A DNA stretch of 64,000 nt from Janthinobacterium rivuli (GTDB lineage Bacteria; Pseudomonadota; Gammaproteobacteria; Burkholderiales; Burkholderiaceae_D), in contig NZ_WFLJ01000001.1 in NCBI RefSeq assembly GCF_009208735.1, forward strand, positions 372,001 to 436,000, written 5' to 3'. Positions within the stretch are counted from its first letter, which is position 1, and each line of letters begins with the position of its first letter. Under the pieces are notes generated by a model. It did no database searches, was not told the DNA's origin, and was given only the letters and a program-made list of their open reading frames with translations. Below, in pieces: positions 60,723 to 64,000 of this stretch. The translations under genes were made by a program, and so were the position numbers.

Positions 60723-62237
60723 TTGCTTACGCCCCCCTTCATCGCCTCCTCCCGCTTCGACGATCCACGCCTGGCGTTGGAACAGGTGCAAGCCATCTAC
60801 CGCAGCAGCATCGAACACTTGCGCGATGCGCTGCAGCGCTTTGTCGCCGGCGAAGACATGCACGAAAGAGTGCGCGCCTGCTACCCCTTCGTGCGCATCC
60901 AGACGGACACCGTGGCGCGCGCCGACTCGCCGCTGGCCTATGGTTTTGTCGCCGGCCCCGGCGTGTTTGAAACCACCCTGACGCGCCCCGACCTGTTCGG
61001 CGATTATTACCTCGACCAGTTCACGCTGCTGCTGAAAAACCATAACAGCGGCCAGAAGGTGCACCTGGAAGTGGGCGTGAGCGCCCAGCCCATCCCCGTG
61101 CATTTCTCGTTCGCCGAGCATGACCATATCGAAGGCAATATGGATGCGGGCCGCCGCCTGGCCATGCGCGACCTGTTCGACCTGCCCGACCTGTCGGCCA
61201 TGGATGACGGCATCGCCAACGGCACGCACGAACCGGCGCATGGCGAAGCGCAGCCGCTGTCGCTGTTCACGGGCCCGCGCGTCGATTATTCGCTGCAGCG
61301 CCTGCGCCACTACAGCGGCACCTCGCCGCAGCACTTCCAGAACTTCGTCCTGTTTACCAATTACCAGTTCTACATCGACGAATTCATCCGCCTGGGCCAC
61401 GCCATGATGGACCGCGCGCCCGACGCCGCCGCACCCTCGGACGACGACGGCTACGTCGCCTTCGTCGAGCCGGGCAACGTCGTCACGCGCCGGGTCGGCC
61501 AGACGGTGGAAAGCGAAGATGCGCTGGGCGCGGCGCCGCCGCGCCTGCCGCAGATGCCCGCCTACCACCTGCTGCGCGCGGACGGCAGCGGCATCACCAT
61601 GGTCAATATCGGCGTGGGACCGGCGAACGCCAAGACCATCACCGACCATATCGCCGTGCTGCGCCCGCACGCCTGGCTGATGCTGGGCCACTGCGCCGGC
61701 CTGCGCACCACGCAAAGCCTGGGCGACTACGTGCTGGCGCATGCCTACGTGCGCGAAGACCACGTGCTCGACGAAGACTTGCCGCTGTGGGTGCCGATCC
61801 CGCCGCTGGCGGAAATCCAGCAGGCGCTGCAAACGGCCGTGGCGGAAATCACCCAACTGACGGGGCATGACTTGAAACACATCATGCGCACGGGGACGGT
61901 GGCCAGCACGGACAACCGCAACTGGGAACTGCTGCCGCAACGTACGCCGGAGCGCCGTTTCAGCCAGAGCCGCGCCATCGCGCTGGACATGGAAAGCGCG
62001 ACGATCGCCGCCAACGGCTTCCGCTTCCGCGTCCCCTACGGCACCCTGCTGTGCGTGAGCGACAAGCCGCTGCACGGCGAAATCAAGCTGCCCGGCATGG
62101 CCAACCACTTCTACCGCGAACGGGTCGACCAGCATCTGCGCATCGGCATCCGCGCCGTGGAATTGCTGCGCCGCCAGGGCGTGGACCGGCTGCACAGCCG
62201 CAAATTGCGCAGCTTTGCGGAAGTGGCCTTCCAATAA
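60723..62237 (+). CDS. amn: AMP nucleosidase
   Basis: Cleaves AMP to adenine and ribose 5-phosphate. The reading frame has no ATG near its beginning; a TTG at 60723, seven bases after AGGAG, gives 504 residues starting with LTPPFIASSRFDDP. An N-terminal domain (about 1-180) precedes the phosphorylase-type core with GSGITMVNIGVGPANAKTIT, LMLGHCAGLR, the nucleoside site IALDMESATIAANGFRFRVP and LLCVSDKPLHGEIKLPG. Typical of proteobacterial Amn. A bidirectional terminator follows. Confidence 0.93.
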   Translation: MLTPPFIASSRFDDPRLALEQVQAIYRSSIEHLRDALQRFVAGEDMHERVRACYPFVRIQTDTVARADSPLAYGFVAGPGVFETTLTRPDLFGDYYLDQFTLLLKNHNSGQKVHLEVGVSAQPIPVHFSFAEHDHIEGNMDAGRRLAMRDLFDLPDLSAMDDGIANGTHEPAHGEAQPLSLFTGPRVDYSLQRLRHYSGTSPQHFQNFVLFTNYQFYIDEFIRLGHAMMDRAPDAAAPSDDDGYVAFVEPGNVVTRRVGQTVESEDALGAAPPRLPQMPAYHLLRADGSGITMVNIGVGPANAKTITDHIAVLRPHAWLMLGHCAGLRTTQSLGDYVLAHAYVREDHVLDEDLPLWVPIPPLAEIQQALQTAVAEITQLTGHDLKHIMRTGTVASTDNRNWELLPQRTPERRFSQSRAIALDMESATIAANGFRFRVPYGTLLCVSDKPLHGEIKLPGMANHFYRERVDQHLRIGIRAVELLRRQGVDRLHSRKLRSFAEVAFQ

Positions 62238-62241
62238 AAAA

Positions 62242-62267
62242 AACGGCGCCGTGAAGGCGCCGTTTTT
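62242..62267. terminator. Bidirectional terminator after amn
   Basis: AACGGCGCC (62242-62250) pairs with GGCGCCGTT (62256-62264) with an A run on the left and a T run on the right, able to stop amn and the opposing DUF1854 transcript. Confidence 0.9.
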
Positions 62268-62281
62268 GATTGTCGCATCGC

Positions 62282-62752
62282 TTACAGGAAGCGATCCAAA
62301 ATCTTGCGCGTCGTCTTGTCGATATTGAACATGTCGCGGATCAAAAAGTGGATGCCGTGGTTGTCGGCGATCAGCAGCGACGCGGCGCCGATGCGGCGGA
62401 TGTCTTCCTCGCCCTTCAGCACGAACTGCGTCTCGCCCCGGTCCGTGTCCACGTACCATGTGCACGGCGTGGCAAAGCTGGAGACGCTTTTCACGCGCGC
62501 GATTTCGGGCATAAATTCGCGCCCTTCCAGCTCTTCCTGCAGCAGGCTGCGCGCCGGCTCGGGCAAGGCGTTGACATGGTCGATCCACGCCACTTCCTTG
62601 CCATTGCCCAGCACCAGCGAAATGCCTTCGTCGGGCGACTGGATGGGGAAGGCGCGCACGGGCGCCACGCCCTCAAAGACCTGGCCGTCCGCGTCCGTCA
62701 TCACCAGCTTGCCGAAGGTGTCGCGGTGTAATGTAAAAGTTGTACTGGCCAT
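62282..62752 (-). CDS. DUF1854 protein, cyanophycin-associated type
   Basis: Cytoplasmic protein of 156 residues starting MASTTFTLHRDTFGKLVMTD. The conserved blocks APVRAFPIQSPDEGISLV, then EVAWIDHVNALPEPARSLLQ and FVLKGEEDIRRIGAASLLIA, fit DUF1854. From the family, these proteins are regularly paired with an ABC transporter beside cyanophycin synthetase genes and have been named cyanophycin-metabolism-associated. Here the ABC gene ends two bases upstream on the same strand, as expected. cphA genes, if present, lie outside the window; the role itself is unknown. Confidence 0.88.
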   Translation of the reverse strand: MASTTFTLHRDTFGKLVMTDADGQVFEGVAPVRAFPIQSPDEGISLVLGNGKEVAWIDHVNALPEPARSLLQEELEGREFMPEIARVKSVSSFATPCTWYVDTDRGETQFVLKGEEDIRRIGAASLLIADNHGIHFLIRDMFNIDKTTRKILDRFL

Positions 62753-62754
62753 GC

Positions 62755-64000
62755 TTATTCCTTGTCATCCAGGGCGAGTTCGTTGTTGCGCGCCTGTGCT
62801 TCGTAGAGGCGGAAATAGGCGCCCTCTTTCGCCATCAATTCATCGTGGCTGCCCACTTCGACCACCTGGCCGCGGTCCAGCACCACCAGGCGGTCGGCCC
62901 GGTGCAGGGTCGACAGCCTGTGCGCGATGGCGATCGTCGTGCGGCCCTGCACCAGGTTGTCCAGCGCCTTCTGGATTTCTTTTTCCGTTTCCGAGTCGAC
63001 CGACGATGTCGCTTCATCCATGATCAGGATGCGCGGGTCGATCAGCAGGGCGCGGGCGATCGAGATGCGCTGGCGTTCGCCGCCGGACAGGCCCTGGCCA
63101 CGCTCGCCCACCATCGAATCATAGCCTTGCGGCAGGCGCAGGATGAATTCGTGGGCATGCGCGGCGCGCGCGGCGGCGATGATCTCCTGGCGCGTCGCAT
63201 GCGGCTTGCCGTAGGCGATATTTTCCGCGATGGTGCCGAAGAACAGGAACGGCTCCTGCAGCACCAGGCCGATGTTGCGGCGGTAGTCGGACACGGCGAA
63301 CGAGCGGATGTCGACGCCGTCGAGCAGGATCGCGCCTTCCGACACGTCATAGAAACGGCAGATCAGGTTGACCAGGGTGCTCTTGCCCGAACCGCTGTGG
63401 CCCACCAGGCCGATCATCTCGCCGGCCTTGATGTTCAGGGTGATGCCGCGGTTGACGGCGCGGTTGCCGTAGCGGAAACCGACCTCGCGCAGGTCGATCC
63501 TGCCTTCGATCTTCTCCAGTTTCACCGGTTGCGCCGGCTCCGGCACGCTCGACACGTGGTCGAGGATGTCGAAGATGCGCTTGGCGGCGGACGCCGATTT
63601 CTGCGTCACGGAGACGATGCGGCTCATGGAATCGAGGCGGCCATAGAAACGCGTGCTGTAGGCGATGAAGGCGGTCAGCACGCCGACGGTGATTTCGCCG
63701 CGCGACAGCTGCCAGATGCCGAAGCACCAGATGACCAATAAACCCATCTCCGTCAGGAAGGAGACGGTCGGCGAGAACAGCGACCAGACCTTGTTCAATT
63801 TGTCGTTGACGGCCAGGTTGTGCGCGTTGGCGTCGCGGAAGCGGGCCGCTTCGCGTTTTTCCTGCGCAAACGCCTTGACCACGCGGATGCCGGGTATCGT
63901 ATCGGCCAGCACGTTGGTCACTTCGCTCCATACGCGGTCGATCTTTTCAAAGCCCGTGCGCAAGCGGTCGCGCACCAGATGGATCATCCAGGCGATGAAG
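62755..64000 (-). CDS. ABC transporter ATP-binding/permease protein, C-terminal part
   Basis: Fragment of an ABC exporter cut by the right edge; 414 codons are visible. The left part is the end of the membrane domain, with segments in FLTEMGLLVIWCFGIWQL and the coupling-helix region GIRVVKAFAQEKREAARF. The nucleotide-binding domain follows with Walker A GHSGSGKSTLV, Q-loop VLQEPFLFFG, signature LSGGERQRISIARAL, Walker B ILIMDEATSSVD and switch His in AIAHRLSTL. It ends two bases before the DUF1854 gene. The transported substrate is unknown; the family context points to cyanophycin metabolism. Confidence 0.92.
   Translation of the reverse strand, partial: FIAWMIHLVRDRLRTGFEKIDRVWSEVTNVLADTIPGIRVVKAFAQEKREAARFRDANAHNLAVNDKLNKVWSLFSPTVSFLTEMGLLVIWCFGIWQLSRGEITVGVLTAFIAYSTRFYGRLDSMSRIVSVTQKSASAAKRIFDILDHVSSVPEPAQPVKLEKIEGRIDLREVGFRYGNRAVNRGITLNIKAGEMIGLVGHSGSGKSTLVNLICRFYDVSEGAILLDGVDIRSFAVSDYRRNIGLVLQEPFLFFGTIAENIAYGKPHATRQEIIAAARAAHAHEFILRLPQGYDSMVGERGQGLSGGERQRISIARALLIDPRILIMDEATSSVDSETEKEIQKALDNLVQGRTTIAIAHRLSTLHRADRLVVLDRGQVVEVGSHDELMAKEGAYFRLYEAQARNNELALDDKE

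Noticed and set aside
60684..62588. 634-codon minus-strand frame opposite amn
   Set aside because: Antisense shadow; composition rich in His, Arg, Gln and Val as in the other shadows, while amn is clearly coding.

Overview
The window looks like a chromosomal segment of a Gram-negative betaproteobacterium of the Oxalobacteraceae, closest in feel to Janthinobacterium, Duganella or Massilia. The evidence is the high G+C content, the gene order leuC-leuD-leuB-asd-fimV-truA-trpF-trpBA-accD-folC-dedD-cvpA-purF, which is typical of Burkholderiales, and protein sequences of betaproteobacterial type. No rRNA, tRNA, CRISPR array, prophage or insertion sequence was seen. Two long palindromic intergenic elements are present.

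Layout. Positions 1-4200 carry the end of a DUF47 phosphate-transport regulator, dnaB, the ribosomal operon rpsF-priB-rpsR-rplI, and lexA behind two tandem SOS boxes. Positions 4260-22100, nearly all on the minus strand, form a housekeeping block: a Cys/Met-type PLP enzyme, purF, cvpA, a SPOR protein, folC, accD, trpA, trpB, trpF, truA, fimV, asd, leuB, leuD, an entericidin lipoprotein and leuC. Positions 22390-25120 hold a cheZ-cheA pair. Positions 25490-27990 are a regulatory stretch with a perfect FNR-type site before a universal stress protein, an orphan NarL-type response regulator and a Crp/Fnr regulator.

Positions 28190-35350 are an iron-linked region. A Fur-type site precedes hemP, a small unknown gene and a DUF2325 gene. 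Facing it on the minus strand is an operon behind a perfect 21-bp Fur palindrome: leader ORF, PepSY membrane protein, DUF2271 protein with an ApbE flavinylation motif, DUF4198 protein, ApbE, a membrane-anchored diflavin reductase, and perhaps a glutathione peroxidase. Read together these suggest an NADPH-to-periplasm electron route using covalently bound flavin, probably for ferric reduction. This is the most interesting system in the window.

Positions 35510-37530 hold small stress-type genes (PNPOx-like, DUF2239, KGG-repeat). Positions 37720-43520 are the four-gene ligase-associated DNA-repair cassette (exonuclease, ATP-dependent ligase, Lhr-type helicase, PdeM). Positions 44130-50190 are a CheR-CheB-kinase-hybrid kinase signalling operon. 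The remainder contains metabolic and regulatory pairs (aldo/keto reductase with LysR, EamA transporter with AraC, TetR with a methionine aminopeptidase), a free-methionine-sulfoxide reductase, an unusual protein combining ten cysteine pairs, a membrane region and Sel1-like repeats, AMP nucleosidase, and, cut by the right edge, an ABC transporter with a DUF1854 partner of the kind associated with cyanophycin metabolism.
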